64,000 nucleotides of DNA from Simiduia sp. 21SJ11W-1 (GCF_024138675.1 NZ_CP090959.1:3131501-3195500); one strand, 5' to 3'; counted from the stretch's first letter, positions 27,401 through 36,188 are shown. A program made the numbers and translations. The notes: a model not told the origin generated them from the sequence alone.

Positions 27401-28818
27401 GCCGGGGCCGAGGTCGCTCCCCAGCCGTCAGGCTGCGTATCGGCGTCTTCCAGATTTACAAACTGCGAGTAGTGGCTGCGCTCACCGGCGCTCACAGAAT
27501 AGGGGTCTGTGGATTCCACGTTAACGAGTATGTCGTTTTCTGAATCGTACACCGTGGCCGCAAAACGGTAGAAACGGCGATCCAAACGTTCTTCCGAATC
27601 TGTGTAAGACCAAATGCCTGTGTTGGCATCCAGCACCATAGGTACTGTTTCCAGTACGCGCTTGGGTGAGGCGCCATTAAACACTTTCAGGCTTACCTGG
27701 TGTGCGGTGGGCGCCCACACGGAAACGGTAATGTTGCCATCGGCATACACTACACCCAGCGTTGCTTCATCGGCATCGTTATCACCTTGGGTATAAAGCG
27801 CATCCAGCAGGCGCGGAATTTGAACCGCTGTGCCTACAAGTTGGCCATCCGCACTGGTGCCGGTTACCCAAATTTGGCCTGTGGTGGCGCTTTTCACTTG
27901 GGCGGTATCCAGGCCTTCAACGGTAAAGGCCGCCCAGTTGGCCAGGTGTGGCACCCGTGCAGCTTGCTCGGGGCTTAAGGTGGTAGGGCTGAGGGTAGCG
28001 GAGACATTGCTATTGATGATGTTGCCATCGTCGTCCTGGTCGAGCCCGCCTTGGGTGGCGGCAAACAGTTGATCTGCACTGCCATCGAAATCCCACACCA
28101 GGGTGTTGGCGTCAATCCAGTGAGCGGCGGCGTTGCGGATGGCGCGCGCGGGTGGCTCGGCGGCTTCACACACATCATTCAGGCAAACAGGCAAGCCCTG
28201 GCTTACGCGGGCTGAGCGCAAATCATCCTGGCCAATCACAAATGCCATGCGCGCATACTTGCCGGTAGCAGCAAGGTTCAGCGTGTAATCGTTGGTTTGT
28301 ACGTCACCGGCGCTGTTGTGCACAATCCAGTTGCCGCAGGTGGAATCGGCCTGAATGTTCAACACCCAGTAAGCGCCGTAAATCGGGTCTACCCCGCTGC
28401 CGTTAACAGATGGGCCTTCTGGCCAGTTGGTAGGCGCTGTGGCTTCGGCAGTAACCTGGGGAGCCCAACCGCCATCGCAGTTGGTGTTCCACAAATGCAA
28501 TACCCAATCGCCGTACGCTTGATCTATGTGCTGGCGGTTGTAGTAAATCACCGCTTCATCTGCTTCGGGGAAGTACACAGGATCTGGGCCGGCAAAGGGT
28601 GCTTCTACACAAAGGGTGCCTTCATCATTGGGCACCAGGCCATCATCACAGGTGAGCGGGCGATCCACACACATGGTGCCGGCATCGTTGGGTATTTGGT
28701 TGTTCGAGCAGGTTAGCAAATCACTTTGATCGCCAGACACCTCTGTTTTACAACCGGCCAATGCCAGTATGCCAACAGCCAGTGCCGACAATCCCAGCAA
28801 GCGGCGGGATTGAGACAT
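24487..28818 (-). CDS. large GH13 pullulanase lipoprotein with C-terminal starch-binding repeats
   Basis: A 1443-residue lipoprotein (LAGC lipobox, Cys22). Next come two short Cys repeats of the form C-x-PND-x-GT-x-C (residues about 37-72) and a CBM41-like domain (DWVLHLWNTNCDGGW). A CBM48-type N domain (VSVWAPTAHQVSLKVF) and a GH13 pullulanase barrel follow, with FNWGYDP, catalytic Asp725 (FRFDLM), Glu754 (YGEGWNMG) and Asp850 (SKHDNETLWD). The last 330 residues hold three modules of the form Y-L-K-G-DMNGW ... L-T-AG-x-YGFKFA-x-DW, resembling SusE/F-type starch-binding domains. It would hydrolyse alpha-1,6 branches of pullulan or amylopectin at the cell surface. GGAG precedes the ATG, and the TonB receptor follows in the operon. 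Confidence 0.93.
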   Translation of the reverse strand: MSQSRRLLGLSALAVGILALAGCKTEVSGDQSDLLTCSNNQIPNDAGTMCVDRPLTCDDGLVPNDEGTLCVEAPFAGPDPVYFPEADEAVIYYNRQHIDQAYGDWVLHLWNTNCDGGWAPQVTAEATAPTNWPEGPSVNGSGVDPIYGAYWVLNIQADSTCGNWIVHNSAGDVQTNDYTLNLAATGKYARMAFVIGQDDLRSARVSQGLPVCLNDVCEAAEPPARAIRNAAAHWIDANTLVWDFDGSADQLFAATQGGLDQDDDGNIINSNVSATLSPTTLSPEQAARVPHLANWAAFTVEGLDTAQVKSATTGQIWVTGTSADGQLVGTAVQIPRLLDALYTQGDNDADEATLGVVYADGNITVSVWAPTAHQVSLKVFNGASPKRVLETVPMVLDANTGIWSYTDSEERLDRRFYRFAATVYDSENDILVNVESTDPYSVSAGERSHYSQFVNLEDADTQPDGWGATSAPALENPESAVIYEGHVRDFSIRDASTSAANRGKYLAFTESGSVPVQHLAELKAAGLTHFHALPTADIATIDEVPEARVELTDTVAKLCSVKPTAPVCGEVSSTTVLLDVLAGYDPTSNAARDLVEAIRGLDGFNWGYDPLLFNVPEGSYATDADGIARIKELRAMNQALNAMGLRTVMDVVYNHTSGAGLVYASSTFDKLVPGYYYRRDPITGAIETVSCCNDTAPEHAMFGKFVQDSVVHWAKHYGYNDFRFDLMTFIPKSVVLAARDAVHEFAPDSYFYGEGWNMGGSSDGDAIFTRSTQRNMTGTGVGTFNDVMRDPMRYLDLIKGNNVDKIRAGLAGNLMDFEFYSSASQRINGAAVGGYTVDPQESVNYVSKHDNETLWDMIQKEGAVASDMPAVDRARIQNLTLSLNMLSQGVPFFHMGSEMLRSKSMDRNTYDAGDWYNFVDFTQNTNNWAVGMPLDRGDTSEEWIRAQFANTNTSAEAADIQLSSDVFNEFLRIAQGSPLFSLETLADVQARLGFHNTGTDQVDGVIAMSLDDGTGLMDLDPNVDAMMVVFNGNGAEKSVRVRTASGFALHAVQTASADARVRTASFAEEVVSEDVNGSMEDVTYGTFTVPAYTTAVFVKAQGASQGAGLSADATVPATGAIDNPYSVGTYLRGDMNGWNTSMPFLYNGDGTFTVFAELTAGVNYGFKFASNDWSTVNYGNNDGSVTLDQAKTLNGGENNLSFTPAATGRYRFTIKATNPAAPELTISQDLPSYANTLYLKGDMNGWGDVDAMTYLGNNLYRLVLPLTAGDYGFKVADSGWSAPNLGGESAGQVLNPNGSLMLVDGSNDNLQLSLAADGTYLFNLYAKDTAEPTLGVVADGGYQGDLYIKGGMNGWSNDDVMTHLGDGVHQIDLPLTAGGYEFKFANADWSLEYTCGCTLKEFEQSQLQRGGNNSQLVLNADKTLRFTVDTRFAEPRVTVIVLP

Positions 28819-29686
28819 GGTTTTCTCCGAGTAACGTTATTTTTATAAGGCGAAGGTGAGGCAACTGCGCCCCCGGCACCGTGCGTTTACCCGCACTTGC
28901 CAGGGCCCTCACCCACACTTTTCACATGTACATCGATAGTAGGTTTGCGCACGTGCGTGCCGCAATGGCTTGCATACGTATGTATTGCAATGCATACGTA
29001 TGCAACCGCTCACGCCCAACCACCAGCAGGTTTATGACTGAACAAGGCCAACATGAAACACCCGGCAGCGCGGGTGCTGGTGACATATCTGCACGGCTAC
29101 TGCCTGGCGAGCAGTTTAAAAAACAAGAAAGGCAGGCCGCGCGCTGTGCGCGCAACAGAGAGGCTAGCCTATGGCTATTAGTGAGCGGGTTTTACGGGGG
29201 GCGCCTGGCTGGAGGAATTAATACACCGGGGCGTTATTTTTCAAAGGCTTATTGCGAGCCTTGATCTTACATTTGCCGCCTTTTTGCCTGAACTATTTGC
29301 GCGCACGCAGCCTTACGCGCCCTTTGGGGCTGCATGTGGGCTTGCAACCAGGCTGAAAGCACATGCATGGCAACTTAATGGGCATTAACGCATGTGGGAG
29401 GGCTGGCTTACAGCAATAAGCAGGCAGCCTGTTTGGGTAAGCGGCGGCGCATTCGCCTTGGTGGTAGCCTGAACTTGCTGGCAATCAGCTGAGTGAGGTT
29501 AATTTTGCTTAGGCTTTGGCTTTGGCTTAGGTGTTGGCGGCTACCGGCACAAAGCCTCGCCACCCACCCAATGAAGAAGATAAACCAGAACCGGCCTGTA
29601 CTTAGGTGTTGTCATATGCGCCCATAAAACAGCAACCACATTTTACGCGGCTATTTTGTTAACAACGCAGCTCACCCATTGTGCCG
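28819..29686. other. 0.87-kb intergenic region upstream of the pullulanase gene
   Basis: It holds the promoter region of the pullulanase operon, with the paired palindromes at 28971-29004, and otherwise no recognisable gene. Open frames here lack ribosome sites and family features. A short GCTTAGGCTTTGGCTTTGGC run at about 29508-29530 is a simple repeat. No terminator for the Yip1 gene was identified. Confidence 0.5.
28971..29004. promoter_or_regulatory. tandem LacI-type operator candidates upstream of the pullulanase operon
   Basis: TGCATACGTATGTA (28971-28984) and the perfect 14-bp palindrome TGCATACGTATGCA (28991-29004) have centres exactly 20 bp apart, close to two helical turns, so two dimers could bind one DNA face. 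The nearer centre is about 160 bp before the pullulanase start codon. The same core occurs upstream of the GH13 glucosidase gene. The repressor or activator is not in the window. Confidence 0.68.
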
Positions 29687-30283
29687 TTAAATAAATTCAG
29701 GGTGTGCCACTAAATCCCAATAAATCACCATGGCAGCCATCATGCTTACACCTATAACCATGGCAACACCCACTACCGAAGATGCAAATAAAAACCCGCG
29801 TTCTTCAGGTAAATCAAACATGATGGGCAGGCCTGTGTAGAGCAAATACACCGCATAACCAATGGCTGCCAACACCAAAATAATATTGAGCCAAAGCTGC
29901 GGGTAAATACCGGCCATGCCCGCAATAAAAATGGGTGTGGCAATAAAACCTGCAATCACATAGCCCTTTAGCGGATCTGTTTTTACGCCATAGGTGTTAG
30001 ACATCCAGTGAATAAAGTAACCAATGGCAGCCACCGCAACCAATAGCGAAAAGTAAAAGCCGCCCATAAGGGCAAGCGCACTTTGCTCTGTCATGTAGGT
30101 GGCCTCGCCCGCGCCGATGCGCCAGCCAAACTCTGTGGTGCCCACATACCAGGCAAGTGCCGGCATGAGCGCCAATACGATGGCGTAAGGTGCGTTACGT
30201 TTTAAGGTACATTCTGATAACTGGCGCAATGCTTGCCATTGCTGGCGCGGGTGAATAAGTAAACCAACGGCGTGGTTTAACAT
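29687..30283 (-). CDS. Yip1 domain membrane protein
   Basis: A 198-residue protein with about five membrane helices. The N-terminal cytoplasmic segment LIHPRQQWQALRQL and the following helix YAIVLALMPALAWYVGT are typical of bacterial Yip1-domain proteins, as is GYFIHWMSNTYGVKTDPLKGYVIAGFIATPIF in the middle. Function in bacteria is unknown. It lies alone after the end of the cbb3 cluster and is not clearly co-transcribed with it. Confidence 0.85.
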   Translation of the reverse strand: MLNHAVGLLIHPRQQWQALRQLSECTLKRNAPYAIVLALMPALAWYVGTTEFGWRIGAGEATYMTEQSALALMGGFYFSLLVAVAAIGYFIHWMSNTYGVKTDPLKGYVIAGFIATPIFIAGMAGIYPQLWLNIILVLAAIGYAVYLLYTGLPIMFDLPEERGFLFASSVVGVAMVIGVSMMAAMVIYWDLVAHPEFI

Positions 30284-30589
30284 GGTGAGATCCTTGCTGT
30301 TTCACTGGCTTATTGTTATTAGCCAATTTCACGCGGCCTTTTGGGCATGGCGGGAAAGACTGCAGGCTAGTCGTGAACCCAAGCACAACCTGAGAGTGGG
30401 CAGCTCACTACCACAGAGCAAGATAGAGGTTCTAACAGCGACTTTTAAAGGTCAAGAAACTGCTATAAAAATCGGCAGGGTGATTATTTTTTGTTTCTTT
30501 TCCGGATGTTTGCTGCAGGGAATTGTTTCCTGGCTACTCAATACACCCGGGCCGCACGAACACAGGTTAATTATTGTACAGGGTGGTAC
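30284..30589. other. intergenic region between Yip1 gene and the end of the cbb3 cluster
   Basis: About 300 bp with no recognisable gene. It presumably holds the Yip1 promoter and the end of the long minus-strand cbb3 maturation transcript. No clear T-tailed hairpin was seen. Confidence 0.45.
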
Positions 30590-31465
30590 CTAATGGTGAG
30601 CCTGATGCTGGGCCTCGGGCCGGGTTTCACCCTCGGGTTCGCTGGGCGCTGGGTGATGGTGTTCAGAGTGCTTGGAGTGATCGGGCAAGGGGTTGTGTGG
30701 GTGCTCGGAGTGCTCGGGCGATGGATGGTCATTCTGATGGTGTTGATGATTGTGACGCTCTGATTGATTGGCCTCTGCTGGCGCCTCACTTTGCTGGTGA
30801 TGATGGCCATGACCTGCGTGCTGCAGGCTCATAAATATTGTCCAAACGCCGAAAGCAATCAGCAGCAATGCCAAGGTTTGGCGCAACGCCCGCTTGGCGA
30901 GCCACTGCTTTAATTGCACCGCAAAAGCGCCAGACACCAGCAAGGCCGGCATGGTACCCAAACCAAAGGCCGCCATGGCCGCCGCACCTGTTGCCACCGT
31001 GCCTTGGCTTGCGGCAAAGGCAAGCGCGGTATACACCAGGCCGCAGGGCAAAAAACCCCACACCATTCCCAGCGGCAATGCCTGCCAATGGCTTTGCAGT
31101 GGCAGCAGCCGCTGCCCCAGCGGCGCAAGTATTCGCCACACCTTGGCACCGGCGCGCTCCAACACCACCAGCGCCCGCCACCAATCTGCAAGGTAGCAGC
31201 CCATTAAAATTAACAGGCTGCCCGCCACAATGCGCAACCAGGGCCCGGCGATTTGTTCAAAGGCGTAACCCAGCGCGCCCACCACCGCACCCAAGAGGCT
31301 ATAGCTTGAAATGCGGCCGATGTTATAAAGCGCCAGCCGCAACCAGCGTTGCTCACCACCGGCCAGCGACAATGCGCCCACAATACCGCCGCACATGCCA
31401 AGGCAGTGGCCGGCACCTAATAGGCCCGCGGCAAACATTGAAGCCAAGGCAAGGGAAAATTCCAC
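30590..31465 (-). CDS. TauE/SafE-like (DsbD_2-type) membrane protein with His-rich tail
   Basis: A 291-residue protein with six to seven membrane helices in the first 215 residues. The start motif GAGHCLGMCGGIVGALSLAGG and the second-half GFLPCGLVYTALA repeat are typical of the DsbD_2/SafE-like protein that follows ccoS in many proteobacteria. This family is linked to cbb3 oxidase assembly or metal handling. The last 76 residues contain 21 histidines in HGHHH, HNHQHH and EHHH clusters with Asp/Glu and Pro, a likely flexible metal-binding tail. Its start lies 2 bp after the ccoS stop, so it is the last gene of the maturation operon. Copper or nickel delivery is inference. Confidence 0.85.
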   Translation of the reverse strand: MEFSLALASMFAAGLLGAGHCLGMCGGIVGALSLAGGEQRWLRLALYNIGRISSYSLLGAVVGALGYAFEQIAGPWLRIVAGSLLILMGCYLADWWRALVVLERAGAKVWRILAPLGQRLLPLQSHWQALPLGMVWGFLPCGLVYTALAFAASQGTVATGAAAMAAFGLGTMPALLVSGAFAVQLKQWLAKRALRQTLALLLIAFGVWTIFMSLQHAGHGHHHQQSEAPAEANQSERHNHQHHQNDHPSPEHSEHPHNPLPDHSKHSEHHHPAPSEPEGETRPEAQHQAHH

Positions 31466-31467
31466 AA

Positions 31468-31728
31468 CTATTCCTGAGTTTTTACTTGGGTCGCGGTTTG
31501 ATGTTTTTGCGAGGCTTCACCGGATGGAGAGGCTTCACCACCTGAAGCAGCTTCGGTGGCAGAGGCATTATCGGTGCGCTGCGGGCCGGGTTCATCATCA
31601 AATAAAATGCGCCGGCCCTCGGTATTCAAATCGTCGTATTGGCCGTTTTTAACGGCCCAAAATAACAGTTTTATGGCCAGCGCAATTAAAATCAGCGCCA
31701 CCGGAACCAACAGGAACAACACTTCCAC
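31468..31728 (-). CDS. ccoS: cbb3-type cytochrome oxidase assembly protein CcoS
   Basis: An 86-residue protein with one N-terminal membrane helix (LFLLVPVALILIALAIKLLFWAV). The CcoS signature NGQYDDLNTEGRRILFDDE follows, then a longer than usual Ser/Gly/Glu-rich tail. CcoS is needed for cofactor insertion into the CcoN subunit. The gene abuts ccoI with no gap and the TauE/SafE-like gene follows after 2 bp. Confidence 0.93.
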   Translation of the reverse strand: MEVLFLLVPVALILIALAIKLLFWAVKNGQYDDLNTEGRRILFDDEPGPQRTDNASATEAASGGEASPSGEASQKHQTATQVKTQE

Positions 31729-34185
31729 TTAACGGGCCTCCAAATGATGTTGTGCCACTTGCACCTTGTGTTCGGGCCGTACCTCGCGCTTTAAACGCAG
31801 CGCGTTAAACACCACCAACAGCGAGCTGGCACTCATACCGGCCGCGGCCACATAGGGCGGCACCCAGCCGAGTGCTGCAAAGGGCAAGGCCACAACATTG
31901 TACGCCAGCGCCCAACTTAAATTTTGCTTGATGGTGCGCCGCGCGCGGCGGGCAATGGCAAAGCCTTCCAACAGGGTAAGCAGTTTACCGTTGGTGAGCA
32001 GGCTGTCTGCACGGGCTTGGGCGAGATCGGTGGCGCCCGCCATTGCCACCGACACATCGGCCGCGGCAAGTACCGGCACATCGTTAATGCCATCGCCCAC
32101 CATCAGCACGCAATGACCTTGCGCTTGCAGTTGTTGCACACGCTTAAGCTTTTCATCGGGCAGTAAACCGGCCTCGGCGCACTCGGGCGGGAGCTGCAGG
32201 CGCGCAGCAATGTGCGCCACCACCGAGGTTTGATCTCCGGACAACACCCGTACTTGCTTACCTGCGCGCAAAAATGCGGCCACAGCAGCCGGTGCGTCTG
32301 CGCGCAGCGGATCTTCCAGCGCGAACCACGCAAGCGGGGAATGGGCATCGCCAAGCAACAACCACCGGCGTTCAACATCGGGCGCGGCTGGCTGATACCA
32401 ATCGTCAAATAACGCCAGGCGCCCGAAGCGCAACTCGCGCCCCTGCCAGCTTGCGCTCACACCCAAGTTGGGGTGTTGTACGCCATCAGAAATTTCAACG
32501 GTTTCTTGGGCCGCCGCGGCCCAACGGGCAGGCAAATGTTTAAAGGCGCGGGCGATGGGGTGCGGGCTGTTGGCTTCTAGCGCTTGCACAAGTGCCACAC
32601 AATGATCTTCCGATAAATCCTCACGCAACAGCTGCACATCTATCAAACGGCTTTCACCCTCGGTGAGGGTACCGGTTTTATCAAATACCAAGGTATCTAC
32701 CCGGCTGATGGCATCTACCCAGTGGCCACGGGTAACTAATAACCCCGCTTCGCGCAGTAGCAGGTGGGCGCGCGTAAGCGCTACAGGAGTGGCGAGCGAC
32801 AAGGCGCAAGGGCAAGTGACTACAAGTACCGAAAGCGTAACCCAAAAAGCTTGCTCTGGCTGGTACCAACACCAAAAGCCCCCCACCAATGCCGCCACAA
32901 CCAAAAGGCGCGCCACAAAAAAGCGGGCCAGTTTATCGGCCGCGCTCACCTGTTGGGGTTTTTCTGCATCGGCGCGCGCTACCAATTGCTCAATGGCAGA
33001 CAGCTGGGTTTGTGCACCGGTGGCCCGCGCCTGCACCCAGAGTTCGCTATCAAAATTTACGCTGCCGGCAATTACCGTATCACCCGGCTGCTTTAACACG
33101 GGTTCGGATTCACCCGTTAGCAGGGCTTCATCTACGCGCGAGTGGCCAGAGAGAATCACACCGTCACAGGGGCAGGTATCACCGGGCCTGATGTGCAAGG
33201 TATCGCCCGCTGACAATTGTTTTACCGCCACCACTTCCACCTTGCCGGCAGGCGTTTTGCGGCGCGCCGTAAGCGGCATGCGCAGTGCTACATGGGCCAG
33301 GCTGTTGGCATTTTTTTGGCGCAGGCGTTGCTCTATATAACGCCCCAGCAGCAGGAAGAAGGTAAACATGGAAACAGATTCAAAATACACTTCACCGCTG
33401 TTGCTGAGTGTTGCCCACACACTGGCAAGGTAGGCACCACCAATGGCAATGGCCACCGGCACATCCATGACCAATTGCTTCATTTTCAGGCTGCGCCAGG
33501 CGCCCACAAAAAACGGTTGGGCCGAATAAAGCACCACGGGCGTTGCCACAATCAAACTCACCCAGCGAAAAAAGTTTTGCCAGACGCCCTCAAAATCTTG
33601 CAAGGCACCGGCATAGAGGGCAATGGCAACCATCATCACTTGCATCATGCCAAAACCTGCAACCCCCAAACGCATAAGCATGGTATTGCGGGCCTGCGCC
33701 CAAAGCGCTCGCTGGTTGTCGTCGCTGGCGGGCAATGGGTTATAACCAATGTGCCGAGCCGCACCCATAATGGCAGAAAGCGCAATGGTTTCGCTGTTAA
33801 AGGTGATAGTAGCGCGATGGGTAGATGCGTTTACCGAGACTTTTTGCACACCGGCCATACGCTGTAAATGCTGCTCTATAAGCCACACGCACGCCGCGCA
33901 GGTGATGCCATCTAACAATAAATGCGCGCGCCGCTCGTGGCTTTCCCCGGTTACAAAGTCGGCCTGGATTTCCGGTAAATCGAAGGCCGCAAAATCAAGC
34001 CCCGTTTGTTCCGGTGTATGACTTGGGGCTTCACGGTAGTTATAAAAACTCTGCAGGCCTGCGCCCACAATGGCTTGTGCAACGGCTGCACATCCAGGGC
34101 AACACATGGGTTGCGCTTTGCCCTGTATCTCTACCGTGATGGGCTTGCCCGGCACCGGCAGCTGGCAGTGATAACAGTGCGTCAT
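31729..34185 (-). CDS. ccoI: copper-translocating P-type ATPase CcoI
   Basis: An 818-residue P1B ATPase that exports copper for cbb3 oxidase assembly. It has an N-terminal zinc-ribbon-like CYHCQLPVPGK ... CCPGCAAV region and a heavy-metal-associated domain with CAACVWLIE. Eight membrane helices carry the CPC translocation motif (VVTCPCALSLATP). The phosphorylation site is DKTGTLTEG and the hinge is GDGINDVPVLA. The double-Cys N terminus distinguishes CcoI from general copper exporters. It sits between ccoH (3-bp gap) and ccoS in the maturation operon. Confidence 0.96.
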   Translation of the reverse strand: MTHCYHCQLPVPGKPITVEIQGKAQPMCCPGCAAVAQAIVGAGLQSFYNYREAPSHTPEQTGLDFAAFDLPEIQADFVTGESHERRAHLLLDGITCAACVWLIEQHLQRMAGVQKVSVNASTHRATITFNSETIALSAIMGAARHIGYNPLPASDDNQRALWAQARNTMLMRLGVAGFGMMQVMMVAIALYAGALQDFEGVWQNFFRWVSLIVATPVVLYSAQPFFVGAWRSLKMKQLVMDVPVAIAIGGAYLASVWATLSNSGEVYFESVSMFTFFLLLGRYIEQRLRQKNANSLAHVALRMPLTARRKTPAGKVEVVAVKQLSAGDTLHIRPGDTCPCDGVILSGHSRVDEALLTGESEPVLKQPGDTVIAGSVNFDSELWVQARATGAQTQLSAIEQLVARADAEKPQQVSAADKLARFFVARLLVVAALVGGFWCWYQPEQAFWVTLSVLVVTCPCALSLATPVALTRAHLLLREAGLLVTRGHWVDAISRVDTLVFDKTGTLTEGESRLIDVQLLREDLSEDHCVALVQALEANSPHPIARAFKHLPARWAAAAQETVEISDGVQHPNLGVSASWQGRELRFGRLALFDDWYQPAAPDVERRWLLLGDAHSPLAWFALEDPLRADAPAAVAAFLRAGKQVRVLSGDQTSVVAHIAARLQLPPECAEAGLLPDEKLKRVQQLQAQGHCVLMVGDGINDVPVLAAADVSVAMAGATDLAQARADSLLTNGKLLTLLEGFAIARRARRTIKQNLSWALAYNVVALPFAALGWVPPYVAAAGMSASSLLVVFNALRLKREVRPEHKVQVAQHHLEAR

Positions 34186-34188
34186 AAA

Positions 34189-34722
34189 TTATTTAAGCGC
34201 GGGCGCAGGCTGCATCAGCACGCGCTGGGCGTGGCTAAAGTTCAGCTGCGCCTTCAAACGCCACGGCGCATTGGGGCGATCCGCCCCGGAGCTGCCCGGG
34301 AATAATTGAAGGTAGTGGGCGTGTTGCAGTGCGTGGGTGAGGTCTGCACGATAGTTGCCAAGGCCCGTGGCAGAAAAGATCAGCACCTGGTCTAAATCAG
34401 CCTCTGTAGGATGCTGCACCAAAAGCACAAGCGCGCTGGCCTCGGTATCGCCAGTGAGTGTTAAAAACGCTTCACCGGTTTCCATATCGAAGGTGATGTC
34501 TGCACTGATGTTACGTGTGCGGGCAAGCTCATCTTGCTCTAAACGCTCGTTGTACATGCGCCCTTCACGGTAGTAGTTATCAATCACCACATCGTCTGAA
34601 AAGCGCACGGCAATGGTGATTAACACAGCCATTACCAACACAATCACAATGAGTGGGGTGAGTAAAAACCACGCCCAGCCTTGGCGGTACCAGGGGGTGT
34701 TATCTTGATCGGCGTGATTCAT
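34189..34722 (-). CDS. ccoH: cbb3 oxidase assembly protein CcoH (FixH)
   Basis: A 177-residue protein with one N-terminal membrane anchor (WFLLTPLIVIVLVMAVLITIAV) and a periplasmic domain with the FixH pattern DDVVIDNYYREGRMYNERLEQD. It assists assembly of the cbb3 complex. The gene overlaps ccoG by 4 bp and is followed by ccoI after 3 bp. Confidence 0.93.
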   Translation of the reverse strand: MNHADQDNTPWYRQGWAWFLLTPLIVIVLVMAVLITIAVRFSDDVVIDNYYREGRMYNERLEQDELARTRNISADITFDMETGEAFLTLTGDTEASALVLLVQHPTEADLDQVLIFSATGLGNYRADLTHALQHAHYLQLFPGSSGADRPNAPWRLKAQLNFSHAQRVLMQPAPALK

Positions 34723-36149
34723 GGGGCTACCTGAGGCGCTGGGCCAATAAATGATGCTTTCGTTGAAGTGTGCAGCTCGGGGTTGCTTTCGCTTTCCACA
34801 TGAAAAGTAAAACTTGCCTTGCTGGTGGTTAACACACCCTGGGGAATAGATACCCGCACAGGAAAGCTCACTATCTCGCCCTGCTCTACCAGCATGGGCC
34901 TATAGCCACCCAGAGTGAAGGGTAAATCGCTTTCCACGCGCAAATTATAAACCTGGGCTTCGGCATCCAGGTTAAGCACCTTTACGGTGTACACGTTTTG
35001 AATTTCATCGCCTACAACACGGTACATATTGGCGCCGCGATCGCGCAGCACATCAATTTTTACCGGCGCGCGGTTAGACACCGCATAGGCAAAGGCTCCC
35101 ACCATAACAACTACAGCCGCGGCATAGCCCAGAAGGCGCGGACGGAAAATCTGGGTTTTGCCTGTTTCGATTGCGTCTTCGGTGGTGAAGCGGATCAGGC
35201 CACGATCGTAACCCATTTTATCCATTACACTGTTACAGGCATCCACACACAGGCCGCAGTCGATACATTCAAGCTGCACGCCGTCGCGAATGTCGATATC
35301 TACCGGGCACACCTGCACACACCAGGAGCAATCAATACAGTCACCCAAGCCCTTGGCCTGATAATCTTCGCCGGGTTTACGGGGGCCGCGATTTTCACCG
35401 CGCTTGTAATCGTAAAACACGGTGAGCGTGTCTTCGTCGTACATCACCGATTGAAAGCGCGCATAGGGGCACATGTATTTGCACACTTGCTCGCGCATGT
35501 AGCCTGCATTCATGTAGGTGGCTACCGAAAAAAAGATCACCCAAAATGCCGCCACAGGCTCTGCATTTAAAGTAGCTAGGCCTGTGATGAGTTCACGTAT
35601 GGGCGTGAAGTAGCCGATAAACGTAAGCCCGGTAATAAGCGAAATAGTCACCCACATGGCGTGCTTGCCAAATTTGCGAGCGAATTTTTGCAGGCTCATG
35701 GGCGCCTGATCAAGCTTCATGCGCTTGTTGCGATCACCTTCAAAGAAGTGCTCGGCCCAGATGAACATCATGGTCCACACCGTTTGCGGGCAGGTAAAAC
35801 CGCACCACACCCGCCCCACAAGCACCGTTACGGTGAACAAACTGAACGCTGCAATGATCAACAGCCAGGAAAGCAGCATGGCATCTTGCGGGCCAAAGGT
35901 GAGCCATAAAATGTGAAATTGCCGTGTGCCTAAATCAAACAGCATGGCCGGCCGCCCATCAATCACAAACCAGGGCATTAACAAAAACGCGGCCATTAAT
36001 GGCAGGCCGGTATAGCGCCGCAACTTTTGAAAGAAGCCCGTAATTTTACGGGTGTAGATGCGCCCGGAGGATTCGTAGACGTCGACGTAGCGGATTTTTT
36101 CTTGTTGTTCTTGGCCTTCGGATCGATCTTTCAACTCTTGATCAGACAT
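34719..36149 (-). CDS. ccoG: cytochrome c oxidase accessory protein CcoG
   Basis: A 476-residue membrane ferredoxin-like protein (FixG/RdxA) involved in copper reduction for cbb3 assembly. The start is taken as ATG 36149 (MSDQELKD), because the longer frame to 36254 would run through the ccoP terminator hairpin. Features are membrane helices near residues 50-80 and 100-240, the GFTCPQTVWT segment, two four-cysteine clusters (CIDCSWCVQVCPVDI and CIDCGLCVDACN) and a C-terminal immunoglobulin-like periplasmic domain. It is the first gene of the ccoGHIS unit. Confidence 0.95.
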   Translation of the reverse strand: MSDQELKDRSEGQEQQEKIRYVDVYESSGRIYTRKITGFFQKLRRYTGLPLMAAFLLMPWFVIDGRPAMLFDLGTRQFHILWLTFGPQDAMLLSWLLIIAAFSLFTVTVLVGRVWCGFTCPQTVWTMMFIWAEHFFEGDRNKRMKLDQAPMSLQKFARKFGKHAMWVTISLITGLTFIGYFTPIRELITGLATLNAEPVAAFWVIFFSVATYMNAGYMREQVCKYMCPYARFQSVMYDEDTLTVFYDYKRGENRGPRKPGEDYQAKGLGDCIDCSWCVQVCPVDIDIRDGVQLECIDCGLCVDACNSVMDKMGYDRGLIRFTTEDAIETGKTQIFRPRLLGYAAAVVVMVGAFAYAVSNRAPVKIDVLRDRGANMYRVVGDEIQNVYTVKVLNLDAEAQVYNLRVESDLPFTLGGYRPMLVEQGEIVSFPVRVSIPQGVLTTSKASFTFHVESESNPELHTSTKASFIGPAPQVAP

Positions 36150-36188
36150 GGGAACAAACTCATTAACAGCAAGGCGTGCAGTGAATAG

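Noticed and set aside
28881-29264. 127-codon plus-strand open frame upstream of the pullulanase gene
   Set aside because: It covers the operator palindromes and promoter region, and its product has no recognisable content.
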